Positions 1 to 9,522 are shown, counted from the first letter of the stretch. The stretch is DNA of 27,705 nucleotides from Tubiluchus corallicola (GCA_030141605.1 JAQGDQ010000241.1:250001-277705); one strand, 5' to 3'. A program made the numbers and translations. The notes: generated by a model from the letters alone, not told the origin.

Positions 1-1
1 T

Positions 2-142
2 AACTGGAGGCAACCCGTATATTATTATCGCAAAGTGCGCAAGCTAGGCTTAATGGAGATGTGTGGATTGCTTATTGTCATCATTACTGTTGGACAATAT
101 GTGGTAGCATGGTCTGCATACTGGGAACGAAAATTTACATTA
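2..142 (+). CDS. DNAJC1: DNAJC1 exon a (transmembrane segment)
   Basis: Open frame read from base 2, 47 codons, beginning NWRQPVYYYRKVRK. A hydrophobic helix of about 22 residues (MCGLLIVIITVGQYVVAW) follows, then YWERKFTL. The motif before the helix and the basic residues around it are typical of DNAJC1, where this helix anchors the protein in the ER membrane with the following part in the cytosol. The exon ends in phase 0 before a GTATGT donor at 143. Its true 5' end is outside the window or at base 1. Confidence 0.85.
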
Positions 143-3100
143 GTATGTTTTTAATACAGTAGACTCGCGGGTAATAGACTCAATCGCTCAATTGATTTAA
201 AAATGCCTGGTACTGGCCGCTTCTATTCAAATATACATAAAAACTGTCGGTAATTTACTCAAATAACTCTGCATAATTGACTCAATATTTTTCCTTCATC
301 TACTTAAAATAAGTAATAAGTAAAGCTTCACCCATTGATTGATAGGTTCAGTCGGTTAATTTGGTCAAAACACTTGTGTCCCAAAGTGAGTCTATTAAGC
401 AGCACCTACTGTATTACTACAGTGGTTTCTAAAAATATTTCACAAGTGGAAAATTATTTTAGCTAAGAAAGATGTTATTTAGGCTTGCAATGCATTTTTA
501 GCAAAGTAGTCTGTTCATCAACTTTGCTTTATTCAAAATGTGATGATATTATTTAAAATATGGCATGACGATGAGTGCTAGAGAGCAGTTGAAACATTCT
601 TTTAAAAAATACAAAACAGTATCCCTTTATTTTGCTGTATTTGTACCAAATGGTATATTTTTTGCTACTAAGAATTTGCAGACTCTGTGATAAAATTTCA
701 TTTCTTTTAAATGGTAAAAGTTAATTCATTCATTCCAACAAATGTATTATTGCTTACAGATTCTCGTGCATTTGGAAATTTTCACAAAGCATTCAAATTT
801 TTGTCCCTCTATAAATTTCTGCTGGTTATATTGTTTTGACTGCTAGATCTTGTTTAATTATTAAATTATTAAATTTACGTGGCACAATTTACTCGGCAAA
901 TCGAAAGCAATATTTCCATAAGCTTGCTATGAAGTGCACAAAAAATTTATAAGGCCAAGCTACTATTTGAAAGGCAAATTCTGGGAAAAAAGCAACAGAT
1001 TTATTTTTTCTAATTTAGTTTGGTTTTACTTGAATTAAAGTACAATTTTTTCATAAATGAAAAGTGGTGACAGAGTACTTATTGTGTGTATTTGTGTTGT
1101 TGCTGTTCTTTCAGCAAAATTTTAACTTGTTCGTCCTACAAGAAAGTTTTTTGCAGCAAGAAGTTTGGTTGGCACGGAAACAAAAGACGAGGAAGCAGAA
1201 GAATCAAGCTGAACTGAATCAAGCTATGGAAGAGGAGATGCAGCACATACTGAAACCATCTCTTACCAATCTTCTCATTGTTTCACTGGTATGTACATAG
1301 GTTTTCAATAGTGGCAGAACATCGGTTGTATTTGTAAGATCAATTAATCGAATGTAAATTCAATTCGATAATCGAGTATAATCGGTAGCAGCACATGAAA
1401 TCCATGTGTTTGTACTTATGAGAAACCTTCGCATCTTGCGTATAGGTGACATTGCGTATAGCCAGTACAATATTATTTGATTTTAGCTCACTGACGGACC
1501 ATTGACAGCTGCGATTTTTGTGGATTTTCCAAAAAATAATTTGAATGGGTAGTACAGTTCATTTACATCGGCAGCTGAAAAAATAATTGATTATCCAAAA
1601 TGAAAGCTCAATTTGATTTAATCAATTAAAACTATTAAATAGTCATACCACTAGTTCTAAAATATTCTTGAAGCACAGTGTGTATAAATTTGTGATATTT
1701 TAATCTTCAAAAGTTGTGATGTTGTTTAACTGCTTCAGCAAAGGCAATTTATAACTTTTACCAAAGTTGAAAAGTTGTTTTTGTTTTCTAAATTTATTTA
1801 AACTGTTGTTGTTCTATTCTGCCTTACATTTGCAGATACTGATTTAAAAAAAGTGATTTTGTAAGAAGTTTTTTCAAGCAGCAACATTTTATGCTGTGAT
1901 TGTTAGATAAATTGAACTGCACATTGACCAAAATTAAAATTAATTATGCTTACATACTCACAGTGCTGCTGGACAGTATCGTCAATAAAGAAAACTCCTC
2001 AGCTTTATCGAGACTGGAGGGAACGACAGAAACAACAAAACTTAGATGAAATGCTTGAAGAAGATGAATCTTTGCAACCAGGTAAAGCTGTTATATTACT
2101 GTTGCAGTTAACTAATAACATAAGCTGGTGAAGTTTTATGAAGAATCGTTTTTTATTTTTAGTTCATTTACTATAAAAAGGACCAGTATTACTTTTGTTA
2201 AATGTATAAGTAATGTGTACTATAATTCAGTTTATCAATGGCTGTTTTTGTCTGTAAAATTAAAAGCCCTCAAGTTTACATTGAAGATTTTGTACCAATG
2301 GCTTCTGTAGATTTGAAATCAATTGCTATGAAACAATGTAACAATGTGAGTTTGCTTGACTTATAGTGTAAAGCTAGGATGAGATCATAAACCTGCTTTG
2401 CTGTGTAACTAGAAGTCGCATTGTTCTCAGTTCAAATCCTGACTGGCTCACAATTTTTCCTTTTTGCTTCATTTTTTTTTGTTTTACTCATTTGAAATGT
2501 TTAAGCGAACAAGATTTTCGTCTGACAAGTTTGTTAGCGAGTTGTTTGTTACAAGTTATTTTCTTCTAGCTAAAGTTAAAAGCCCACGAGTGTACATTGA
2601 AGATTTTGTGCCAATGGCTTCTGTAGATTTGAAGCCAGTTGCTATGGAAGTGCAACAAAGCATTATAGTACAGCAACAAGAACTAATACAAAAGGTAGAC
2701 ATTATTAAATAAATTCTATGTTTGGTAACTAATAAAACAAATATGAATAGTTACATTTGATAAGTTTTGTTAAATTTACAATAGCTTTTTTGTAAAAGCT
2801 TAAATATTGGTTCCTTTTTGAACTGTTGGTAGCCATTCAAATTACAGATTTTTCTTAAGAAATCCAGTGAACTTAAATCAGATGCTGGTTAGTGGGCCTT
2901 TTTCATGTATATTTATTTTGCATATTAAATAAAGTTAAATTTTGTATCAAATAGGTGCATAAGAAAAAAAACACCAGTTAAATTTAAAATTTTATTGTTC
3001 ATGCACTACTAAGTAAACCTGTAATATGTGGTTTAAACTGTATAATGTAAGTCCTTTGTATGCTTTTTCATTCAGTGTAAACCATTGTTTTTCAGAAGTC

Positions 3101-5104
3101 TGAATGGACAGAAGCAGATTTAGCTGCATTGTGTAAGTTCATGGTGAAATATCCCGTTGGCACAGTTGATCGATGGGAGAAAATAGGTGTGGCCATGGAG
3201 CGGTCGGCGGATGATGTTACTAAGGTTGCAAAAAAACTGAAAAGCAGAGGTTACAATATAACGGTTACAACCTCCATGCAGGGTAAGGCTGATGTGACTA
3301 ATTGAGACAAGTTTACATTTACAAGTTGATGATTTGTTGATTTTTTTCATTGGGAATCAGGTTTTCTGAACGTTATGAGTTATGACCACTTTTGTGTTAT
3401 AACATTGTTATTTCATTTGTTTCTTGCCACAACAGCAACTGCATCAAAAGAGGAGTGAAACTGATGAAATGAAAATATTTTGCAAAAATGTATTTATTAG
3501 CACACGAAAAAATTCACGTTCTAGTCAGCTAGGGCCATAATTTCGACATGGATCCCCGAATCCATTCACGTTATGATTAGCGCCAATGCCCGGTTTTACT
3601 GAATATAAAAAAATTAAAGAAATGCTAGCACTGATCTGACTTTTTCACTCTTAGCCTTAGGCTAGCACGTACGCTGCCATATTGCGATTATGAGTTTATT
3701 TAGTTACTACCCAAGCGCCTTCGCGCACTGTGCTTTTCATTCAGAATTGCAAGTAAAAATCATAGGGTTCTGTGCTCATTGCCAATCCACCAAGAATGCT
3801 TACTCTAGGCAGAGGGTGTAAAGTTTGAGAAGGGCCGATTTGACAAGTTATCAGTAAAAGTTTTAGTGTTTTGCATAAAGAACTTCTAAAACATGGCATT
3901 ACCGAAATATGCAGGAAAAATAGTTTCTCTGCAGGGGAAACAGGGACTGAATCAGGAAATGTTAGGTCTCATTCTGAAAAAGATGCTAGTACTGATAGTT
4001 ATTAATTCTTATAATAAACCACTTTAAATTGAAATTCAATCTTTGCTGTTTCCATTATAGTACTTGAACTATTTAATTTAGATCTCGATTCTCTGGATTC
4101 TCATAAAGTGTCATGCCAAGAATCTGCTTAGATTCTGGCAAAACATAACGAAATTCTGGCCCTAATAGTGTTAGTGTTAGGCATGTTAGGGCTTTTGATA
4201 GCCTTACATTTGCTTTGTATAGGTATAACTGGGTCAGAAGCCTGTAAACTTATCAGTGACGATAAAATGGAGACATTCGGAGAAAACGTTCCAAACCAAA
4301 AAGAGAACCTCGATCTGCAGGTCACCGCTACGGAAAGTGCGAAAACTATTCGTCAGCGCAAGAATAAAATGCAAACAGAGAACTTGGAAAAAACTGTGCC
4401 AATAAGCGCTCAGAAAGCAATGGTTAATTTTGCCACTGAAAAAGTGATTGAACCTGTTGACATGTCTGAAGTAATTTGGAATCAGCAAGAGCAGAAACTA
4501 CTAGAAAAAGCTCTCGCTGACTATCCTAAGGGTACAGAGAGTAGGTGGCAGCACATATCCCAAGCAGTGCCCGGACGCTCGCAGGTTCGTATACTATTAA
4601 CTGTGTCATTTCTCTTTTCACTAAAAATAGAACACTAGTGTTGCTATTGTGCAAGTTGTTTCCATAGCAGGTGCCGCAGCAATAACTTAACAAAACCAAA
4701 ATACCAGAGTCTTACCTACAAAAATGCCCATATTTAGGAAAATATTTTAAGATAATAAGATAATATGTAGAAATATTTTGTAACATATACAAGCTTCAAG
4801 GCATTTTCTGACGGCAGCTACATGTCACAAAGTGCAATAAAATTACTTGCACAGTTTAAGTTATGAATAGAGTTATGAATAACACTAACTTGTTAAAATG
4901 TTACATTTGACCATTACTAATAATAACTGATAAGTCATTTAGTTATAAAGTATTATTTGCTTTTATCTAAAAAATCAGGTTGTAGCTGATGCTATGGTCT
5001 ATTGTTAATTAATAAATGTTTCCTTGATTTATTTTTAGGAGGAATGCATAGCGAGATACAAACACCTAGTAGAAATGGTTAAAAAGAAAAAGCAGGCTTC
5101 TTGA
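2..5104 (+). CDS. DNAJC1: DnaJ homolog subfamily C member 1 (DNAJC1/MTJ1-like), 3' part, seven exons
   Basis: Type III ER-membrane J protein. In the known family a lumenal J domain recruits the Hsp70 BiP, and the cytosolic part carries two SANT domains. Only the part after the J domain is in the window. Exons 2-142, 1115-1288, 1964-2081, 2570-2694, 3096-3282, 4223-4584 and 5039-5104 join with consistent phases (0,0,1,0,1,0) into about 390 codons ending in TGA at 5102. In order they encode the motif NWRQPVYYYRKVRK; a hydrophobic transmembrane segment (about residues 18-39); a basic, Gln-rich stretch; an acidic linker; SANT domain 1 (SEWTEADL...DRWEKIG); a charged linker; and SANT domain 2 (WNQQEQKLL...SRWQHIS). 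The tail reads EECIARYKHLVEMVKKKKQ. Domain order, length and tail match vertebrate DNAJC1 as I remember it. All splice junctions are inferred from GT-AG signals and frame, without transcript support. The gene is partial at its 5' side. Confidence 0.9.
157..411. mobile_element. Pogo/Tigger-like miniature inverted-repeat element
   Basis: A 255-bp element in DNAJC1 intron a, flanked by TA on both sides (155-156 and 412-413). The left end starts CAGTAGACTCGCGGGTAATA; the right end, read in reverse complement, starts CAGTAGGTGCTGCTTAATAG. Both then continue GACTCA, giving terminal inverted repeats of about 26 bp. TIRs starting CAGT with a TA target duplication are typical of pogo/Tigger (Tc1-mariner superfamily) elements. 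It has no coding capacity, so it would need a transposase from elsewhere. Confidence 0.72.
1115..1288 (+). CDS. DNAJC1: DNAJC1 exon b (basic coiled region)
   Basis: A pyrimidine-rich tract ending TTCTTTCAG at 1114 precedes 58 codons in phase 0, ending before a GTATGT donor at 1289. The product begins QNFNLFVLQESFLQQEVWLA, continues with a Lys/Arg/Gln-rich helix (RKQKTRKQKNQAELNQAMEE) and ends ILKPSLTNLLIVSL. This corresponds to the basic cytosolic segment just after the membrane helix in the family. Upstream in-frame codons from 1064 belong to the intron. Confidence 0.8.
1309..1653. mobile_element. Probable hAT-type miniature element
   Basis: The left end reads TAGTGGCAGAACATCGGTTG; the right end in reverse complement reads TAGTGGTATGACTATTTAAT. 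The interior is rich in ATTAATCGA/TCGATAATCG motifs, common in hAT-derived MITEs. The flanking 8-mers GTTTTCAA (1301-1308) and GTTCTAAA (1654-1661) agree at 6 of 8 positions, as expected for an aged 8-bp target duplication. It lies in DNAJC1 intron b and is non-coding. The family assignment is an inference. Confidence 0.45.
1964..2081 (+). CDS. DNAJC1: DNAJC1 exon c (linker with YRDWRERQK)
   Basis: Acceptor ACTCACAG at 1956-1963; the exon reads CCWTVSSIKKTPQLYRDWRE and then an acidic LDEMLEEDESLQP. It leaves one extra base (phase 1) before the donor GTAAAG at 2082. The Lys/Arg/Glu pattern fits the segment that follows the second hydrophobic patch in DNAJC1 proteins. The phase matches the next exon (2570) but does not match the upstream AG before the relic exon copy. 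Confidence 0.8.
2256..2345 (+). pseudogene. Relic duplicate of DNAJC1 exon d
   Basis: Bases 2256-2333 match 2572-2649 with about 9 differences in 78. The frame stays open and reads KIKSPQVYIEDFVPMASVDL, with a core of 15 residues (VYIEDFVPMASVDLK) identical to the working exon. A strong donor-like GTGAGT follows at 2346 in the same phase as the real donor. The acceptor is broken: the real exon has TCTAG|CT where the copy reads TCTGT. The nearest upstream AG (2229-2230) would give a shifted frame that meets a stop. It is best read as a tandem exon duplication that lost its 3' splice site, although use of another splice site cannot be excluded. Confidence 0.75.
2360..2455 (+). repeat. tRNA-derived SINE-like fragment
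   Basis: Contains a good RNA polymerase III B-box (AGTTCAAATCC, 2429-2439) in a tRNA-like setting, with an A-box-like stretch around TAGTGTAAAGCTAGG (2364-2378), too far from the B-box for a true tRNA. No cloverleaf can be drawn with confidence. It lies between the relic exon copy and the functional exon d. Confidence 0.35.
2570..2694 (+). CDS. DNAJC1: DNAJC1 exon d (VYIEDFVPMASVDLK linker)
   Basis: Acceptor TTCTTCTAG ends at 2569. Two bases complete a split Ala codon, then 41 codons follow: KVKSPRVYIEDFVPMASVDL and a Gln-rich end (QQQELIQK). It ends in phase 0 at the donor GTAGAC (2695). It lies between the charged helix and the first SANT domain. A diverged copy of most of this exon sits 316 bp upstream (see the pseudo-exon at 2256). 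Confidence 0.8.
2731..3030 (+). repeat. 300-bp dispersed repeat, copy 1
   Basis: About 300 bp in DNAJC1 intron d that recur in the same orientation at 6787-7090 with roughly 90% identity. Shared blocks include TAGTTACATTTGATAAGTTT, GGGCCTTTTTCATGTATATT and CATGCACTACTAAGTAAACC. No ORF, no clear terminal inverted repeat and no convincing target duplication are visible. It could be an uncharacterised repeat family or a local duplication. Confidence 0.8.
3096..3282 (+). CDS. DNAJC1: DNAJC1 exon e (first SANT domain)
   Basis: Acceptor TTGTTTTTCAG ends at 3095; 62 codons plus one base run to the donor GTAAGG at 3283. The product begins KSEWTEADLAALCKFMVKYP and continues GTVDRWEKIGVAMERSADDV. This is a SANT/Myb-like fold: a Trp in each of helices 1 and 2 (EWTEADL, DRWEKIG) and a third helix DVTKVAKKLK. 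In mammalian DNAJC1 the SANT domains bind secreted or cytosolic partners such as serpins; that role is family knowledge, not visible here. Confidence 0.88.
3283..4222. other. DNAJC1 intron e, no clear content
   Basis: A 940-bp intron between the first SANT exon and the linker exon. A short chance frame (MALPKYAGKIVSLQGKQGLN..., from 3893) is open for about 45 codons but lacks splice signals and recognisable homology. No repeat or RNA gene was identified. Confidence 0.5.
4223..4584 (+). CDS. DNAJC1: DNAJC1 exon f (acidic linker and start of second SANT domain)
   Basis: Acceptor GCTTTGTATAG ends at 4222. Two bases complete the Gly codon left by exon e, then 120 codons run to 4584, where a weak donor GTTCGT follows. 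The first ~80 residues are a hydrophilic, low-conservation linker (ISDDKMETFGENVPNQKENL and on). The end reads VIWNQQEQKLLEKALADYPK, GTESRWQHISQAVPGRSQ: helices 1 and 2 of the second SANT domain. The open frame upstream of 4223 is intronic. Confidence 0.88.
5039..5104 (+). CDS. DNAJC1: DNAJC1 last exon
   Basis: Acceptor TTTATTTTTAG ends at 5038. It encodes EECIARYKHLVEMVKKKKQ, then Ala-Ser and the stop TGA at 5102-5104. This completes helix 3 of the second SANT domain and gives the Lys-rich C-terminus typical of DNAJC1. The short exon in phase 0 joins exactly to GRSQ of the previous exon. Confidence 0.88.
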   Translation, partial: EECIARYKHLVEMVKKKKQAS

Positions 5105-5660
5105 CAACAGGCTTTTTCCATTTACAGCCTTTGTACATAACACACAGCATAATCCATTTATAAAGAGTTTCATGGAACTGTCAGGATGTGCTTGCCACAA
5201 CCGAGTCACACTATAGCTGATGTGAACTGTCTAAGTGAACCACACCCCTTATACTGCTTAACTCGTTTACTGCCTACAAAATGACCAAGAAATACCCCTA
5301 ACTGACTGTTAATACTATTGCTAAATGTGCCGGCTTTTAGCTGAGTACTGTATAACAAAAGATGCATGGGATTCTGTTACAACTGCTAGGATAAGAACTT
5401 CAGTGGAGCGATAACTTATGTGGCACACTTCTTCTTACAGAATAAGTTTGGCAATGAAATTTAAGATTAACCATTCAAAACTGATGACTAATGGGAAATT
5501 TGCAATATAAAAACTATAACCAAAACAGTGGTTAAAAGTTAAAAATTATTTTGTGCCATGGTAACTAATGCACATTCAAAAAATTATGGAAATAACTCTG
5601 TTATTTCTGGGATTACGCCATATTATCCATGCAATAAATTTCTGCATAAAAAACTTGCAT
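5105..5660 (+). other. Likely DNAJC1 3' UTR
   Basis: Sequence after the stop codon. The first canonical AATAAA is at 5633-5638, followed by TTCATTTGTGACTTC, a possible U/GU-rich downstream element. This makes a 3' end near 5660 plausible but not proven. Confidence 0.35.
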
Positions 5661-6786
5661 GATTCCTTCATTTGTGACTTCTGATGGCTAAGAGAGATGG
5701 ATCAGAGAGAATATTTGCAAGCATAGCGCGAATGTGAAAATCTCTGTTATTTATGATCATTTAAACGCCTTTGCAGAGGATTTAGTTGGCTCTGAATGGG
5801 CAGAAAACACCACAAATACATTGTTTTAGAACTCTCGCTCATTGTATGTGGGAAGTACGATCACCGAGTGGCTAAATTGCCTTGTAAAAATAAAAAAAGC
5901 TCATAATATCAGAGCACACTGCAAGCAAGGTTTAAATACATTATTTAAGCCTAAGATTTGGTGGAACTTTGAAATTTATTCGTAATACCCAAGAGACTTG
6001 TTTTAACAAGCCTTGTTCTAAGTGGGTTATGCTGTACAAGGGTGTAAGGTGTGTTAGCATGAGGCGGTGCTATGGATATTTTATTATTATTGTTATTATG
6101 GAAGTTGTTACTATTTATGAATCATTTAAAATCCCTTAACCTGCTGGCTTATGTTATCTATTTAAATTTTTTATATCTAGCAAAAAATATTATGGTCAAG
6201 AAGTACACAGTTTTGGATCATGAAAGAGATCTCATAAGAAGCAAAAACTTGTAATATCAGAACTCGCTGGAAGCAGTCAAAACTTGTGTGTAAAAAAAGG
6301 CGAGGGAGATATTGGTGTCATCACTCATAAAAATATTATAAAAACTTCTGCTTTTTTGTTAGCAGAATTTTGCATTGGTTCTTTGTAAAATGGCAGCTAA
6401 ACTTTATGCCAGAGACTTCTAAGCTGAAAATAAACCTAGAAATATTCGAGACAACGGTCAACTTAGCTGGAATTTTTCTTTTTATCTGACCATTCCAATG
6501 TGTTCTACATTAATTGATGTGGTGAATGCTGTGAAGCATGATTATTTATATCTGAGGTTTGTCTATTTAAGTAATGCTGAACGGTTGGAATATTTGGCAA
6601 TCTCTGTTTTTTAGTAAATATATTTACACTTGCTACAAATAAGTCATAATGTAATGCTTTTTTATGCTTTCTGTGCTATGTATGCTTACTGTTTCTTTTT
6701 AAATTTTGTACACTTGATATGTAAGCCCCCTGGCTGCTGAGGTTTAACGTAAAAGCATTAGTTCTAATAATTCCCATGCCTAACAA
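5661..6786. other. Intergenic stretch, nothing recognisable
   Basis: AT-rich sequence between DNAJC1 and the second copy of the 300-bp repeat. A run at 5862-5880 resembles a tRNA-Ser A-box (ACCGAGTGGCTAAATTGC), but no tRNA structure follows. No coding exon, TIR or microsatellite was found. Confidence 0.4.
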
Positions 6787-7090
6787 AATAAAACAAATAT
6801 AAATAGTTACATTTGATAAGTTTTGTTAAATTTACAATAGCTTTTTTGTAAAAGCTTATATATTGGTTCCTGGTTGAACTGTTGGTAGCGATTCAAATTA
6901 CAGATTTTTGTTAGGAAATCCAGTAAACATAAATCAGATTCTCGATAGTGGGCCTTTTTCATGTATATTGATTATGCATGTTAAATAAAGTTAAATTTTG
7001 TATAAAGTAGGTGCATAAGAAAAAAACACCAGTTAAATTTAATATTTTATTTTTCATGCACTACTAAGTAAACCTGTAATATGTAATATG
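6787..7090 (+). repeat. 300-bp dispersed repeat, copy 2
   Basis: Direct-orientation partner of 2731-3030, about 4 kb downstream and outside the DNAJC1 coding region. It differs by scattered substitutions and small indels, and by a small tandem duplication (GTAATAT ATGTAATATG) at its 3' end. The exon sequence next to copy 1 is not repeated here, so the duplicated unit does not include coding sequence. Confidence 0.8.
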
Positions 7091-7552
7091 TGTAAAACGG
7101 CAAAGTGCTCGTTAAAGAAGTTACATGGCTTTTAAGTTCTTTTGCTTCTCGAATATGTCAATCAAGTATAATGCTCTAGTAAAATCAAAAGGACAAAATT
7201 AGGATAATAACTGCTGGACATTCAAGCAATTAAAGCTGAATTAATTACGCTGCGTTAAAATCAATTACTTTTGAAACAGAATTAAGAAAAACGCTACCAC
7301 AACTGTGCAGTCATTGTGCAGCCTTGCAGTGCTGTTTGCATAATGGCTTTGAATATATTTTTTCCTGTATCATAATTGTGAATATTGCGAAAAGCGACTA
7401 CAGATGGCGAGAGGAGCATCAGCGGTTGCTGTCTGCTTTTTGCGCGAAAGATGCAGACACGTGTTTCTGTAACCAAGCAATTGGTACTGGCGGAGTTCTC
7501 TCAGCTTCCAAACAGTAGTAGCAAACTCAACAAGTGTGTTCAGCGAGGAAAA
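7091..7552 (+). promoter_or_regulatory. Putative promoter and 5' UTR of the integrin alpha gene
   Basis: This stretch shifts from AT-rich sequence to a more balanced, CpG-containing composition from about 7385, just before the integrin start codon. TATA-like strings occur (GAATATATTTTTTCC near 7350), but no transcription start can be fixed. An in-frame ATG at 7385 is open through to the coding exon. The ATG at 7553 is preferred because it gives a proper signal peptide. Confidence 0.35.
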
Positions 7553-7725
7553 ATGCGGCGGCCTGCAAGTTGTTGGTTTCATACGCTACTTTCAGTGACT
7601 GTGTATTCTCAAGTATGTGCTTTTAATCTTGAAACGCGATTGCCAATTGTAAAAGAAGGGCCGCAAGGGTCGTTTTTTGGATATTCTATTGCGGAGCATC
7701 AAATTACTGGCCCAAGCGATTCTTT
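7553..7725 (+). CDS. Integrin alpha subunit, first coding exon (partial gene)
   Basis: Integrin alpha chains pair with beta chains as transmembrane receptors for matrix ligands. The ATG at 7553 (context GGAAAAATGC) begins MRRPASCWFHTLLSVTVYSQ, a signal peptide with probable cleavage after VCA. The mature N-terminus FNLETRLPIVKEGPQGSFFG, then YSIAEHQITGPSDS, matches the hallmark FNLD/E...GxxGSxFGFS start of blade 1 of the alpha beta-propeller. It looks closest to the PS1/laminin-binding type (no I domain in this part), but one exon cannot fix the subfamily. The donor GTAAGT at 7726 leaves phase 2. The following exon should encode the (L)VGAP motif and was not found up to base 27705. Confidence 0.85.
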
Positions 7726-9143
7726 GTAAGTAAATTTGCTATTTCTGATTACATTAGCACGAGTATTATTGGAAATTTCTGTAAGATTTTCCTTGCTTTC
7801 GTATTCTAGTAGACCCGTAGATCTGCGAAAATAAGCAATGATTGTTGGTTTGTGGGACAGCTGTAAATAATAGTAGAGCTCCACAGCCAATGTAAAATTC
7901 CTGGCAGAATCTAGGACGCTGTACAAGTGCAAGATGATTTTTCACAGCTGCCGCACAACGAATTAATTATGCAACTGATAATCCGAATTGCGTCAAACCA
8001 GATTTTTTATAAACTACTGAAATTAAGAGTCGTAAGAGAAGACAACAATAGATTTATTTTCAATTAGTATGATTGGTGCGCTAAAATACAAAATTTTAAG
8101 CCGTTTGTGGCTCATTACTCGTAAAAAATAAGCAGTTTGCAAAGATAGTTCTATATTTTACGAAAATGCTTACTTTTTTAAATACGAAGTAAGATTTTCC
8201 TTTCTTAAAAGTGGATTTGCTAAACTTAGCGTATTTATCTTCTTGTGTGTTTTAATCGAGTATTCAGAAATTTGTCCGTGATTACGCATCGCGGCATAGC
8301 GTTATGCATCTCAAGGCACTCTATCTCGGTCTAGCGTGAAACGTTAACGATTTTGTTATTCTTCGAATAACCAAAATATATAATAGTAAACTAAGTTAAA
8401 GATATGGAAATTTGTCCAAAGCGCTTCGATTTTGCTACACATTTACAAATAATAGTCATTTCTATTGTTTTTATGGTAAGAAAATCTAATAATAAAGTAA
8501 TATTATCATTATGATTATGAATATAATGTGACAACACGCCTGCAAAGCACTTGATAGTCCAACAGAGTACTGAGAGTAAGCTGATAAGAATAAACACAGC
8601 CAATTAGAGTCTGATAATAGAGACGGCGCGTTTTTGATCACTATTAATTTCTTTGAGAGCCATGTCAAAAGTTTGCTAGCTGCGAAGCGTGTAACGCGAA
8701 TAAATTCTTTATCTTAATGGCCTGTGCAGTAAGTGTTCTTTAATGACTGCAATAGTTAAATTATTAACACAGAGAGACATAGTATCCGCTAGCCTTAACT
8801 CGAATACGAACATCTCTGACACAGATTATGTACATTAAATTCATATTTCCTGTATGTTGTCTAATTTCCCGTGTATTCAGCCCAATCGATGTTTGCCAGT
8901 ATCCGGGTCTATAATATCAGCCGTCGATAAGTAACATTATCATTGCGAAATGTCTATAATTAACATTAGCATAGCGCAACTGGAAATACAGATTACTGCT
9001 ATTTGTGTTATAGCCCTGATGCTAGTACTTTAGAACGTGCCTTTGCTAAAAAATTTTAGCAAAATTAATTGCTTAAATTAAATGGTTTGCTTTTGATAAC
9101 AATGGTGTTCCTGAAAATAATTCCATTTGCCTGGTTTTACTAA
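7726..9143. other. Start of the large integrin intron, no content recognised
   Basis: AT-rich intronic sequence without an identifiable exon. Short open frames on both strands (for example 7699-7932 minus and 8391-8603 minus) show no homology and lack splice context. No repeat was identified. Confidence 0.45.
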
Positions 9144-9151
9144 CCTACAAT

Positions 9152-9522
9152 CAGGGCCGGTTTATTATACAGGCTAGTATAGGCTGCAACCTAGGGCCAT
9201 CAAGCTTCAAGGCCCTCAAGCTTTGGTAACCCTTGGTTAAAAATCTGTTTTTACTACATATATGTTGAAATATGTGCTAATATGGCTTGCAATAAATAGT
9301 AGAAAGTAGTATTTCTTAAAGAATATTTGATTTACAAACAAAAGGTGGCTCTTCTAGTCTATTTAAAGAGTTTGCAATAAGTTTACCTTAATCTATGTAA
9401 ATGTTGCTAAAATATATCACGAGTAAGAAATATTGAAGATGAGTGTTGGATATATGACTCCGTCTGAGGGGTCCCGTAATATCATTAACCTAAGGGCCCC
9501 AAACAGTCATAATCCTACCCTT
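9152..9522. mobile_element. Non-autonomous hAT element with perfect 8-bp target duplication
   Basis: A 371-bp element bounded by the identical octamers CCTACAAT (9144-9151 and 9523-9530). The left end starts CAGGGCCGGTTTATTATACA and contains CAACCTAGGGCC. The right end contains AACCTAAGGGCCCC and finishes AATCCTACCCTT, an imperfect complement of the left end. CAGGGCCGG termini with 8-bp duplications are typical of the hAT superfamily. No transposase frame is present. Confidence 0.75.

Noticed and set aside
3893-4027. 45-codon frame (MALPKYAGKIVSLQGKQGLN...) in DNAJC1 intron e
   Set aside because: No flanking splice sites in phase and no recognisable similarity.
4128-4488. Minus-strand open frames over DNAJC1 exon f
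   Set aside because: Shadows of the real + strand coding exon.
5862-5945. tRNA-Ser-like A-box ACCGAGTGGCTAAATTGC with a possible B-box GGTTTAAATAC
   Set aside because: The B-box is poor and no tRNA arms pair; left out of the SINE-like list.
7294-7582. Overlapping open frames on both strands around the integrin start
   Set aside because: Only the + frame from 7553 gives a signal peptide and the integrin N-terminus; the others have no homology.
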